A stretch of DNA of 6,357 nt, from positions 1-6,357 of the forward strand of contig CALVER010000089.1 of NCBI GenBank assembly GCA_944326625.1. Reading direction: 5' to 3'. This DNA is from Candidatus Gastranaerophilales bacterium. Lineage in GTDB: Bacteria; Cyanobacteriota; Vampirovibrionia; Gastranaerophilales; Gastranaerophilaceae. The translations under genes were made by a program, and so were the position numbers. The notes below the pieces were generated by a model. It was not told the DNA's origin and ran no database searches. It worked only from the letters and a program-made list of their open reading frames with translations. Positions 1 to 6,270 of the stretch are shown in pieces. Position 1 is the first letter of the stretch. The number at the start of each line of letters is the position of its first letter.

Positions 1-209
1 TCAACCAATTTGATTAAGTAAGTCTGGTTAGCATATTTTCTTGCACCTGCTGAAACCTGCAAAATAATAGGTGATTGTGTTTCTTCAGCAGCTTCTGCAA
101 TACCTTGCAAAATTTCCATGTTGTTTACGTTGTAAGCACCGATAGCATATCCGCCTGCCAATGCTTTTTTGAACATCTCTCCTGTTCCAACTAATTTTCT
201 TTCACTCAT
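1..209 (-). CDS. fba: Class II fructose-1,6-bisphosphate aldolase, N-terminal fragment (runs off the left edge)
   Basis: This gene encodes the zinc-dependent aldolase that interconverts fructose-1,6-bisphosphate with dihydroxyacetone phosphate and glyceraldehyde-3-phosphate, in the cytoplasm, for glycolysis and gluconeogenesis. I translated the minus strand from ATG at 209-207. The product begins MSERKLVGTGEMFKKALAGG and continues with the family-typical stretches YAIGAYNVNNMEILQGIAEA (residues 21-40) and SPIILQVSAGARKYA (46-60), which form the first beta strands and helices of the class II TIM barrel. Only 69 codons are present. Class II enzymes are usually about 280-350 residues, so the zinc-binding histidines and the catalytic region lie outside the window. 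The start is well supported: AAGGAG (complement of 217-222) sits 7 bases upstream of the ATG. The gene is divergent from the 371-residue gene across a 250-base AT-rich region. The family call is firm; the exact subfamily cannot be judged from this fragment. Confidence 0.95.
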   Translation of the reverse strand, partial: MSERKLVGTGEMFKKALAGGYAIGAYNVNNMEILQGIAEAAEETQSPIILQVSAGARKYANQTYLIKLV

Positions 210-247
210 TTGAGTTCTCCTTCTTTTGTAAAATTTTACACACATCA

Positions 248-276
248 AGTGTATTACAAACATTTATGGATTACAA
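248..276 (-). promoter_or_regulatory. Candidate promoter for the aldolase gene
   Basis: On the minus strand, TTGTAA (276-271) and TACACT (253-248) are separated by 17 bases, each matching 4 of 6 consensus positions of a housekeeping sigma-factor promoter. Transcription would start near 241, giving a leader of about 30 bases before the aldolase ATG with its AAGGAG site. Position and spacing are good but the hexamers are weak, and chance matches are common in DNA this AT-rich. It is the best leftward candidate I found in 210-335. Confidence 0.33.
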
Positions 277-328
277 GCAAAAAAGTTTTTAGGATATCGT
301 TAAGATATATTAAATTTCTTCAAAACTC

Positions 329-357
329 TTTACAAACCTGAAAAACATTGTTATAAT
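329..357 (+). promoter_or_regulatory. Strong sigma-70-type promoter for the 371-residue gene
   Basis: TTTACA (329-334, 5 of 6 matches) and a perfect TATAAT (352-357) are separated by the optimal 17 bases. Transcription should start near 363-365, leaving a leader of about 95 bases before the ATG at 460. That leader is AT-rich and shows only weak hairpins, such as 376-393 (AATTTAA/TTAAATT around AAAA). Just upstream of the -35 is a small dyad, ATATC-gttaa-GATAT (294-308), which could bind a regulator but is short enough to be chance. This is the best promoter in the window and could also serve the 813-residue gene by readthrough. Confidence 0.72.
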
Positions 358-448
358 AGGCATAAAAGGTTAGTGAATTTAAAAAATTAAATTTTAATGG
401 TAGCAAAAAAGGTTTTTAGGCGTTTTCTGATGAAAAAGTACTAAAAAC

Positions 449-454
449 AAGGAG
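449..454 (+). promoter_or_regulatory. Ribosome-binding site fixing the start of the 371-residue gene
   Basis: AAGGAG lies 5 bases before the ATG at 460. The alternative in-frame ATG at 565 (residue 36) would place the hydrophobic segment at the very N-terminus like an ordinary signal peptide, but it has no Shine-Dalgarno sequence in front of it. The long version starting at 460 is therefore preferred. Confidence 0.8.
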
Positions 455-459
455 TTGTT

Positions 460-1575
460 ATGGCAATTCAAGCAATATCAAGTGTTACGAACAAGGGTTA
501 TTCAAATATAAGTTTTGGAAAACGCGGGGAAAAACCTGCAAAAAATCATAATGTTACAAGTCCGATGAAAGCGGTTCCGCTTGCGGTATTAATTGCAATG
601 AGCCCTTTGACGACAACAAATGCGGAAAATATTATGAGAGCCGAGAGCAATGCAAATACAATTGAGCTTGCTGAAGCTCCGCAATCCCGAGTGCTTATTT
701 ACGGTGATGTGTTCAAGTCCCGAAACGGTTCGGAAGTTACTGTAATGGCACTTAACACTAAAGGCGGCACCGACAGTTTTGATCAAATTTTGTTAAAGGT
801 GGGTGGTGTAACGTTTGAAGCGAAGGATCTTGTGGATAGAGAAATCTATTTATATAAAGATAACGGCGACAAAGAAGGGCCTTTGAATATTAAAGAAGTT
901 ATTGGTGAAACTGAATTGAAGGGCAAAAAAGAGCGCTTTAGTTTTATTGATCCTAATATTGTGAACTATGTCGAAGCAGTCGTATCACAGCCGACTAACC
1001 AAAGTAATATTAAATCGGTTCGCAAAGATCATAGCAATTTAATTATTGCAAATAGCAAAGGGGATTTACTTTTTGTAACAGATGAATATCTGAAGAATGA
1101 ACTTTTCCCTGAGGCGCAACGGGTTTTTAAAGATAAGAGTTCTGCAATAGGTGTACCCTACGCCAAAAAGTTTGTACAAGCTGAAGAATTAAAAGATTTG
1201 GCAATGTATCAAGAAGGACGTTACGGTAATTATAAAATCAGATTTTTTGATATAGACGACGATAAAAGTAATTACGAAACAATAACTATTCAGAAAGACG
1301 GTGAAAATGAATTTTTTGTTACCGGGGTTACTCACATAGCAGGCAAAATTCATGGGGTTGACGATGCTGTTGACTTTGGCAGTATATATGCAATTCGTTT
1401 AAAAGACGATATATTTTCAATAATGGCAAAAGAAAAGCAAAAACCTCTTATGATAACAGATGACGAAATAGCTTTGGTATTGGTTAATGCTATCCGGTCA
1501 TCCAAGTGTAACTTAAGCGCAGGCTGGATTTCTGTATCCGACCACGAATCAAATTTGGCGCTTGGTGATGAATAA
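460..1575 (+). CDS. Uncharacterised 371-residue protein with an ISFGK box and a hydrophobic N-terminal segment; probably exported
   Basis: I do not recognise the family. Visible features: a 36-residue polar, basic N-terminal region containing NISFGKRG (residues 16-23); then K37 and a hydrophobic stretch AVPLAVLIAM (38-47); then SPLTTTNA ending at 55. This resembles a Sec signal or anchor with an unusually long n-region and a possible cleavage after TNA55. From about 78 the sequence alternates short hydrophobic strands with charged turns, for example RVLIYGDVF (77-85), VTVMAL (93-98) and FFVTGVTHIAGKIHGV (285-300), suggesting a mainly beta fold. An acidic DIDDD cluster occurs at 264-268, and there is a single cysteine (350). 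No catalytic motif is evident. From memory, the ISFG-plus-hydrophobic N-terminus recurs in Gastranaerophilales hypothetical proteins; this was not searched. The gene has a strong promoter and ribosome-binding site and is followed by a hairpin, then the 813-residue gene on the same strand. Export is inferred; function is unknown. Confidence 0.88.
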   Translation: MAIQAISSVTNKGYSNISFGKRGEKPAKNHNVTSPMKAVPLAVLIAMSPLTTTNAENIMRAESNANTIELAEAPQSRVLIYGDVFKSRNGSEVTVMALNTKGGTDSFDQILLKVGGVTFEAKDLVDREIYLYKDNGDKEGPLNIKEVIGETELKGKKERFSFIDPNIVNYVEAVVSQPTNQSNIKSVRKDHSNLIIANSKGDLLFVTDEYLKNELFPEAQRVFKDKSSAIGVPYAKKFVQAEELKDLAMYQEGRYGNYKIRFFDIDDDKSNYETITIQKDGENEFFVTGVTHIAGKIHGVDDAVDFGSIYAIRLKDDIFSIMAKEKQKPLMITDDEIALVLVNAIRSSKCNLSAGWISVSDHESNLALGDE

Positions 1576-1601
1576 TATATGTAAACAAATGTAACAACAT
1601 G

Positions 1602-1637
1602 AAAACATGCTGAAATAGGGCATTTTAGCATGTTTTT
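1602..1637 (+). terminator. Hairpin with T-tail between the two uncharacterised genes; terminator or attenuator
   Basis: Arms 1602-1616 (AAAACATGCTGAAAT) and 1622-1636 (ATTTTAGCATGTTTT) form a 15-bp stem with one G-U pair around the loop AGGGC. The run TTTTT (1633-1637) overlaps the right arm. The form is that of an intrinsic terminator, but the stem is AT-rich, so termination may be partial. Only 33 bases remain before the next ATG, and I find no well-spaced -35/-10 pair for that gene, so some readthrough is likely. Confidence 0.65.
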
Positions 1638-1670
1638 ATATAAATAAGTGTTAAAAACAGAGAGAAAATA

Positions 1671-4112
1671 ATGGCTTTTGGTGACAGTAAAATTCAACAG
1701 AATGTGAGTGTAACTCCTCCGCAAAACGCACCTACAGGCGCTGTTACATCCGGTACAGCGGATAATGCTGCAATTGTTGTACCTGTTGCTGTTGATGAAG
1801 AATTACTTAAATTACTTGGTCTAACTCTGGAACAATATTTACAGTTATCTGACGAACAAAAAAATGAAGTAAATAATCAGATTAATCAAATTAAAAATTC
1901 TGCTGATGAAACAAATTTTGGGATAAAGGGCTTGTCTGTCGAAAAAACAACAACCGAGGCAGCAAATGACCAATTAACATCAATAGAAAATCCTGTGGAG
2001 GTAAAGGCAGAAGTTCAAAATAGGGAAACTATTCAGCGTGACGACATTCCAAAACAAACTATAACAGAAAAAGACTGGAAACAAATGTCTGCAAGGGAGC
2101 GGGCTTTATACCTAAAAGCTCAAATGGATAATACTGTTTTAAAAGATGTGCCTGATGACAAAAAAAATGAAGCAATAAAAGAACTTGTAGATCAAAGAAT
2201 AAAACAAACCAGGGGATTTTCTGACGAGCGTTGGGCTAATATGTCTGATGCGCGCAAAGAGCGTTTGCGTGAACGGTTTATGTCAGATTTTAGTTTGATT
2301 ATGGAAAACGGATTTACCAAAAAAGATTTAGAGTCTTTATCTTATGATGAAAAATTACACTTAGAAATTGAATTAAAGGAAAAAAGAATTCAACATCTTA
2401 CCGAAAAATTAGAAGAAATGAGTGTAAATTATGCAGCAGGCGTTGATACTGAAGAATACGAAAATAAAAAGAACAAAATATCAGAAACGTTAGAAAAAAT
2501 CAAAAGTGATAAAGATAAAACTGTTGGTATAGATCGTTTGCATGAAGCATTCAGTTCTTTAAACCTGACGGATATAAGTAATCAAGAATCGCAAAATGTT
2601 AATCCTAAAGATACTATTGATACTTTAAGCCGGCTCAAAGGGCTGCAAGATACAGAAGCGGACGTTGCCTCTAAGATTGCTTCGGCTAAAGGTGAGCAAG
2701 ACGTAACGATGTTGAATGCTGCAGAGAAACAACTCGGACGTCAATTTAATTTTAAGAACGAGAAAGATATTCATCTATTAGCAAAAATGTTAAATGATGA
2801 AAAATTAAGTCCTGAAATAAAAATGAATGAATTTATAAAAATTAATATTAGGTTAGAAGAGAAGACAAAATCATCGGATCCAAAAGTTCGTGCCATAGCT
2901 GAAGAACAGTATACCGCATATTTAGAAAAAATGTATGATCTTGGTTTTGATGAAAAATTTATTGAAGAATATATTAAAACCGGTAAATTATCCGGAGAAA
3001 ATGCAGAAAGATTTAATGAATTTTGCGGAAAATATGCCGAAGATTTGAATAAAATTGCACATCCGTCTGAAGGTCATAAAAAACTTGCCAAGTCATTGTC
3101 TTATGGGCAGGCTATAATAATGGATAAGGGCTTTAAACCCGATAAAAGATTTGACGATTTGTATAAAAACGAAGAATACACAGACTCAGTCGGTGACGGG
3201 TTAAGGCAAGTTAAAGGTTCCAAAGCCGTCGGCGGCTATTTAAAAACCATGTTGCCGCAATTGGCTGCAAGTGTTCAATCTTCTGAATTTGATAAGAACA
3301 TGTTGTCTTATGCTTATACTTTTGAAGATGATAATGACAAAATTGAATTCCAAAAGCAATTGTTTGATATAGTTGGTGATTTGGCTGTTGAAAACCAGAG
3401 CCATGCTTTTGAAACAACAATGTCATCAAAATTTGATGAGGTTCAGGAATACGCCGCAAGCAATATTTACAAATTGGACGAAAGTGTCAGAGATTGGGCA
3501 AGCGATTACACCAAATCGCTCGGCAAAGAAAATTTGACGGACGCAATCAGAACCGAACCTCCCGCACCTGAGCCAAAAACTTCAACGAATGTTTCATCTG
3601 ACGATGATGTAACAAATTATACCGGTGTTGTCACAAATACTATTCAAAATACAAAATCTGAACCGCAGATTAAATTTGAAGAATTGTCTCAAAATACCAA
3701 ATCTTCTTATAATAAGATAGAATTAGCCGAAGGGCCTGTTTCGCATGAAAGGGCTGTGGAATATTTCAGAAGTCTTTCAAGAAAAGAGCAGAGTGACCTT
3801 TTAAATGCTTTGCCTGCTCAATTGTTTAACAAGCTTCCGGTTACTATATGTGAAAATTTCCCTGAATATGTACCTACTTTTGTTGACAAAGGCAGAGGTA
3901 TAGAAATTATAACGAAATGTAGTTCCGTTGTGGCTAATTCGGCAATGAAAAGTATGAAAACCGGCGGTACAAAAGCTAAAAAAGAACTTTATGAATTTAT
4001 TGCTCAGCATCCGGAAAGATTTAATAAAATTTCACAGGAAGCCGCAGCGGAAGCCCTCGGAACGGATAATAAAAAAAATATCAATAATGAACCTTTAAGG
4101 CTGAATGCTTGA
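1671..4112 (+). CDS. Uncharacterised 813-residue, mainly helical protein with repeated N-terminal helical motifs
   Basis: I do not recognise this protein. It has no signal peptide and no membrane span. Residues 1-45 are low-complexity (P, T, A, V, N-rich, starting MAFGDSKIQQNVSVTPPQ). Four degenerate copies of a short motif follow, centred on S60, S140, S192 and S224. A charged, coiled-coil-prone stretch runs about 232-282, then a long alpha-helical region to about 620. A proline-rich linker (629-636, EPPAPEPK) and an S/T/N/D-rich segment precede a C-terminal helical domain (about 685-798) that begins with SHERAVEYFRSLSRKEQ, a loose fifth copy. Cysteines are few (452, 727, 750). No nucleotide-binding, protease or nuclease motif is visible. 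A scaffold, surface-associated or filament-like role is compatible with the composition but unproven. Start choice: ATG at 1671 has only a weak purine site (AGAGAG, 1659-1664), unlike the strong sites of its neighbours, suggesting lower or coupled translation. The gene probably depends on readthrough from the 371-residue gene. Confidence 0.88.
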   Translation: MAFGDSKIQQNVSVTPPQNAPTGAVTSGTADNAAIVVPVAVDEELLKLLGLTLEQYLQLSDEQKNEVNNQINQIKNSADETNFGIKGLSVEKTTTEAANDQLTSIENPVEVKAEVQNRETIQRDDIPKQTITEKDWKQMSARERALYLKAQMDNTVLKDVPDDKKNEAIKELVDQRIKQTRGFSDERWANMSDARKERLRERFMSDFSLIMENGFTKKDLESLSYDEKLHLEIELKEKRIQHLTEKLEEMSVNYAAGVDTEEYENKKNKISETLEKIKSDKDKTVGIDRLHEAFSSLNLTDISNQESQNVNPKDTIDTLSRLKGLQDTEADVASKIASAKGEQDVTMLNAAEKQLGRQFNFKNEKDIHLLAKMLNDEKLSPEIKMNEFIKINIRLEEKTKSSDPKVRAIAEEQYTAYLEKMYDLGFDEKFIEEYIKTGKLSGENAERFNEFCGKYAEDLNKIAHPSEGHKKLAKSLSYGQAIIMDKGFKPDKRFDDLYKNEEYTDSVGDGLRQVKGSKAVGGYLKTMLPQLAASVQSSEFDKNMLSYAYTFEDDNDKIEFQKQLFDIVGDLAVENQSHAFETTMSSKFDEVQEYAASNIYKLDESVRDWASDYTKSLGKENLTDAIRTEPPAPEPKTSTNVSSDDDVTNYTGVVTNTIQNTKSEPQIKFEELSQNTKSSYNKIELAEGPVSHERAVEYFRSLSRKEQSDLLNALPAQLFNKLPVTICENFPEYVPTFVDKGRGIEIITKCSSVVANSAMKSMKTGGTKAKKELYEFIAQHPERFNKISQEAAAEALGTDNKKNINNEPLRLNA
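1821..2369 (+). repeat. Four degenerate copies of a ~22-residue helical motif in the 813-residue protein
   Basis: Four protein segments align without gaps: LTLEQYLQLSDEQKNEVNNQ (from residue 51), ITEKDWKQMSARERALYLKA (131), FSDERWANMSDARKERLRER (183) and FTKKDLESLSYDEKLHLEIE (215). Shared pattern: T/S at -8, an acidic or basic residue at -6, Y/W/L at -4, L/M at -1, then an invariant serine followed by a charged helix (K/R at +4). The serines are at 60, 140, 192 and 224, so spacing shrinks from 80 to 52 to 32 residues. The pattern suggests a short helix, a serine N-cap, then a longer helix. The DNA copies are too diverged to be a nucleotide repeat. Confidence 0.7.
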
Positions 4113-4137
4113 TTTTTAAAATTGTTTGTAGTTTAAT
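4109..4137 (+). promoter_or_regulatory. Candidate promoter for the ispH-S1 operon
   Basis: TTGATT (4109-4114, 4 of 6) and TTTAAT (4132-4137, 5 of 6) are 17 bases apart. The -35 element overlaps the TGA stop of the 813-residue gene. Transcription would start near 4144, just before the inverted-repeat-bounded insert, so that insert would lie entirely within the leader RNA. I see no convincing terminator after the 813-residue gene, so readthrough from upstream is an alternative. Confidence 0.35.
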
Positions 4138-4162
4138 TGTCTTACAGCGGTTTATTTATGAG

Positions 4163-4246
4163 ATTCTGAAACACCTACCGGCTGCGCCGACGGATACAGG
4201 CTCACACAACTCGTGCCTCGTTGGTTCGCTTTGTAAAGTTCAGAAT
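4163..4246. repeat. 84-bp GC-richer insert bounded by perfect 8-bp inverted repeats (MITE- or REP-like)
   Basis: ATTCTGAA (4163-4170) and TTCAGAAT (4239-4246) are perfect inverted repeats. The outer flanks add a gapped match (TTTATGAG on the left; GATAAAT on the right, which reads ATTTATC in reverse). The enclosed 68 bases are clearly richer in G and C than the flanking AT-rich DNA and contain small internal dyads: CGGC/GCCG near 4179-4188, AGGC/GCCT at 4198-4201 and 4215-4218, and CAAC/GTTG around 4207-4223. One frame is open from 4170 straight into ispH and reads RLRRRIQAHTTRASLVRF, arginine-rich and unlike a normal protein start. The simplest reading is a small mobile or dispersed repeat inserted in front of ispH. 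Copy number cannot be seen from one window. Confidence 0.55.
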
Positions 4247-5162
4247 GATAAATATTAATCCGCAAGTCCAACAGAAAGAAGACAATTTTAAATTGCCGAA
4301 AGAAATTATTTTAGCAAAACACGCGGGATTTTGCTACGGTGTGAAAAGAGCCGTTGAAACCGCTAAAAAATTAAAAGCCGAAAACCCTGATAAAAATGTT
4401 TTTGTGCTGGGTGAACTTATCCATAACACTCAGGTTATTCACGAATTGGAAAGTTTAGGGATAAAAACACTAACCGAAATTCCCGAAAAGGGCGAAGGAA
4501 TTTGTGTTATCAGAAGTCATGGCGAAAGCCCGCAGGTTATTGAAAAAATTAAACAGGCAGGCTTTGAACCTGTTGATTTGACCTGTCCTGACGTCAAAAA
4601 GGTTCAGCAAAAAGCAATTGAACTTGCAAAAGAGGGGTATTACGTCGTTATTGTCGGCAAATCCGAACACCCCGAAGTTATTGCGATTAAGGCAAATGCC
4701 GAACTTTATACCGACAAAGTCGTTGTGGCAAGTTCCGTTGAAAAGTTAAAACCGATTGAAGCTGAATTAAAATCACACAAAAAAATAGGAGTGGTTGTCC
4801 AGACAACGCAAAGGATTACAACCCTGACGCCTGTGGTGGAATACCTGACGGCTATCGCAAAAGAATTGCACGTCGCAAACACAATCTGCGCAAGCACTTC
4901 CATGCGTCAGACAGAAGCGAAAGAATTGGCGCAAAACAGTGACCTTATGATTGTCGTAGGCTCCAAAAAAAGCGCTAACACAACTCATTTGGCCGAAATT
5001 TTAAAAGACATTACAAAAACAATTCACATTGAAAACGATGAAGAATTGGAAAATTATATTGATTTAATCAAAAACGCGGAAAAAATTTCAATCACTGCAG
5101 GGGCTTCCACCCCTCAGGAAGTTATTGAAAAAGTAATTAATAAAATTAGAAAAGGAGAATAA
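4245..5162 (+). CDS. ispH: 4-hydroxy-3-methylbut-2-enyl diphosphate reductase (IspH/LytB)
   Basis: IspH is the [4Fe-4S] enzyme of the last MEP-pathway step, reducing HMBPP to IPP and DMAPP in the cytoplasm. Numbering from ATG 4245 (305 residues, normal for the family), all three cluster cysteines are present: C30 in AGFCYGVKRAV, C114 in DLTCPDVKK and C215 in TICASTSMRQ. Substrate-pocket residues also match: H60 in GELIHNTQV, H142 and E144 in SEHPEV, T187/T188 in VVQTTQ, S243 and N245 in SANTTHL, and S288 in TAGASTPQ. The enzyme should be active. The start is uncertain: ATG 4245 lacks a clear Shine-Dalgarno and overlaps the right arm of the upstream inverted repeat, and an in-frame TTG at 4221 lies inside that insert. 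The conserved core (KEIILAKHAGFC) begins near residue 19, so a short non-conserved leader precedes it. The stop is two bases before the S1 gene, indicating an operon. Confidence 0.97.
   Translation: MININPQVQQKEDNFKLPKEIILAKHAGFCYGVKRAVETAKKLKAENPDKNVFVLGELIHNTQVIHELESLGIKTLTEIPEKGEGICVIRSHGESPQVIEKIKQAGFEPVDLTCPDVKKVQQKAIELAKEGYYVVIVGKSEHPEVIAIKANAELYTDKVVVASSVEKLKPIEAELKSHKKIGVVVQTTQRITTLTPVVEYLTAIAKELHVANTICASTSMRQTEAKELAQNSDLMIVVGSKKSANTTHLAEILKDITKTIHIENDEELENYIDLIKNAEKISITAGASTPQEVIEKVINKIRKGE
5151..5157 (+). promoter_or_regulatory. Ribosome-binding site of the S1 gene, inside the end of ispH
   Basis: AAAGGAG lies 7 bases before the ATG at 5165 and within the last codons of ispH (R-K-G-E-stop). 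Ribosomes finishing ispH would uncover or re-use this site, so translation of the two genes is probably coupled. Confidence 0.85.
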
Positions 5163-5164
5163 AA

Positions 5165-6238
5165 ATGACAGCAACATTAGAAAAAACATCAATGGATGAA
5201 TTTGAAAAACTTTTGGAAGAAAGCTTTTCAAAATCTTATTCAGTAGCCGATATCGTAGAAGGTACGGTTGCTAAAAAAGAACAAGACGGATATTTGATAA
5301 GTATTCGCGGTGCAAAAACTGAAGCATTCTTGCCGAGTAAAGAAATCCCTTCAGGCGAAGGCGCTGAAACTCTTGAAATCGGTGACGAAAGAGAATTTTA
5401 TGTATTAAAAGAAGAAAATGACGAAGAAGGAATGGTTTTGTCACTTAAACGTATTGCATTTGCTCAAGCATGGGCACAGTTGAATGATGCAAAAGTTCAG
5501 GGCGACACTATTTTAGCTAAAGTTGTTTCTATAGTAAAAGGCGGTGTTCTGGTTGACGTGGCTGATCTGAAAGGATTTATCCCGTCATCACAATTAAGAA
5601 CAGGCACTCCGTTTGACGGTCTGGTTGACCAGAAAATTGAAGTTAAAGTTCTTGAAGCAGATCCTAAGAAAAATAAATTAATCCTTTCACAGCGCTTGGC
5701 AGTTGCGGAACAGCGCGATCAAGTTGTTGATAATATTTTGTCAACTCTTGAAGAAGGACAGATTGTTAAAGGTGAAGTCGTAAGAATTGCAGACTTTGGC
5801 GCATTCGTTGATATCAACGGAATTGACGGTTTGCTGCCTATTTCAGAAATTTCATGGTCAAGAATTAAACACCCGTCAGATGTTATTTCTCTGGGCGAAA
5901 CAATTGAAGTTAAAATTATTAAAATTGACAGCGAATTAAAGAGAATTTCATTGTCATTAAAGAGAATGGGTGAAGATCCGTGGCAGCAGATTGAAGGCCA
6001 GTTTGAAGAAGGTCAGGTAATCACGGGTACTGTTAATAAAGTTACCGGTTTTGGCGCATTTATTAACATTTTCCCCGGAGTTGAAGCGTTATTGCCGGTT
6101 TCTGAAATGGCGGAAGAAAATGTTAATCCGTTCAATCAATTCAAAGTAGGTGACAGCGTAGAAGTTCTCATTAAGAAATTCACTCCGCAAGAACACAGAA
6201 TTGCTTTGAGTATCAAAGACATCAACAAAGATGCATAA
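5165..6238 (+). CDS. rpsA: 30S ribosomal protein S1 homologue with four S1 RNA-binding domains
   Basis: S1 binds mRNA on the small ribosomal subunit and helps load transcripts with weak or structured start regions. The 357-residue protein has a short acidic N-terminus (1-24) and four S1 (OB-fold) domains: about 26-96 (VADIVEGTVAKKEQDGYLIS), 113-178 (GDTILAKVVSIVKGGVLVDV), 197-267 (GQIVKGEVVRIADFGAFVDI) and 283-351 (GQVITGTVNKVTGFGAFINI). Domain 3 is closest to the RNA-binding consensus, with FGAFVD, GLLPISEISW, KHPSDV and RISLSLKR. Domain 4 is also canonical. Domains 1 and 2 are more divergent and lack FGAF, as expected for ribosome-anchoring domains. E. coli S1 has six domains; three or four are usual in cyanobacteria and Firmicutes. 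The gene is coupled to ispH with a 2-base gap and ends in a strong terminator. In several Clostridia the same two genes are fused into one protein; here they are separate and in different frames. Another S1-domain protein is possible but less likely. Confidence 0.92.
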   Translation: MTATLEKTSMDEFEKLLEESFSKSYSVADIVEGTVAKKEQDGYLISIRGAKTEAFLPSKEIPSGEGAETLEIGDEREFYVLKEENDEEGMVLSLKRIAFAQAWAQLNDAKVQGDTILAKVVSIVKGGVLVDVADLKGFIPSSQLRTGTPFDGLVDQKIEVKVLEADPKKNKLILSQRLAVAEQRDQVVDNILSTLEEGQIVKGEVVRIADFGAFVDINGIDGLLPISEISWSRIKHPSDVISLGETIEVKIIKIDSELKRISLSLKRMGEDPWQQIEGQFEEGQVITGTVNKVTGFGAFINIFPGVEALLPVSEMAEENVNPFNQFKVGDSVEVLIKKFTPQEHRIALSIKDINKDA

Positions 6239-6243
6239 GTTAG

Positions 6244-6270
6244 AAAAAGCTCCCGAAAGGGAGCTTTTTT
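6244..6270 (+). terminator. Intrinsic terminator of the ispH-S1 operon
   Basis: AAAAAGCTCCC (6244-6254) pairs perfectly with GGGAGCTTTTT (6259-6269) around a GAAA tetraloop, followed by a T-run through 6270. It begins 5 bases after the S1 stop codon. The A-tract on the left arm gives a T-run on the other strand too, so it could also stop leftward transcription. Confidence 0.95.

Noticed and set aside
365..459. Riboswitch in the 95-base leader of the 371-residue gene
   Set aside because: Only short AT-only hairpins are present (for example TTTTC-tgat-GAAAA near 423-436), with no known aptamer motif.
1249..1284. Possible EF-hand or dockerin calcium loop (DIDDDKSNYETI) in the 371-residue protein
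   Set aside because: Acidic residues fit positions 1, 3 and 5, but position 6 is Lys instead of Gly and position 12 is Ile instead of Glu/Asp. There is no second loop.
1350..1724. 124-codon open frame on the minus strand spanning the end of the 371-residue gene, the hairpin and the start of the next gene
   Set aside because: It crosses a terminator hairpin and overlaps two better-supported genes. Its product is low in recognisable features, and no ribosome-binding site was found. Other antisense open frames inside the four main genes were discarded for the same reason.
4092..4118. Possible terminator at the end of the 813-residue gene (CCTTTAAGG palindrome, AAG/CTT hairpin and T-run)
   Set aside because: The palindrome has no loop and lies inside the coding sequence, and the hairpin has only a 3-bp stem before GATTTTT.
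4171..4244. tRNA or small structured RNA in the GC-richer leader of ispH
   Set aside because: The GGTTCGC stretch recalls a T-arm, but there is no matching acceptor stem, anticodon arm or cloverleaf length. The inverted-repeat-bounded insert explains the segment better.
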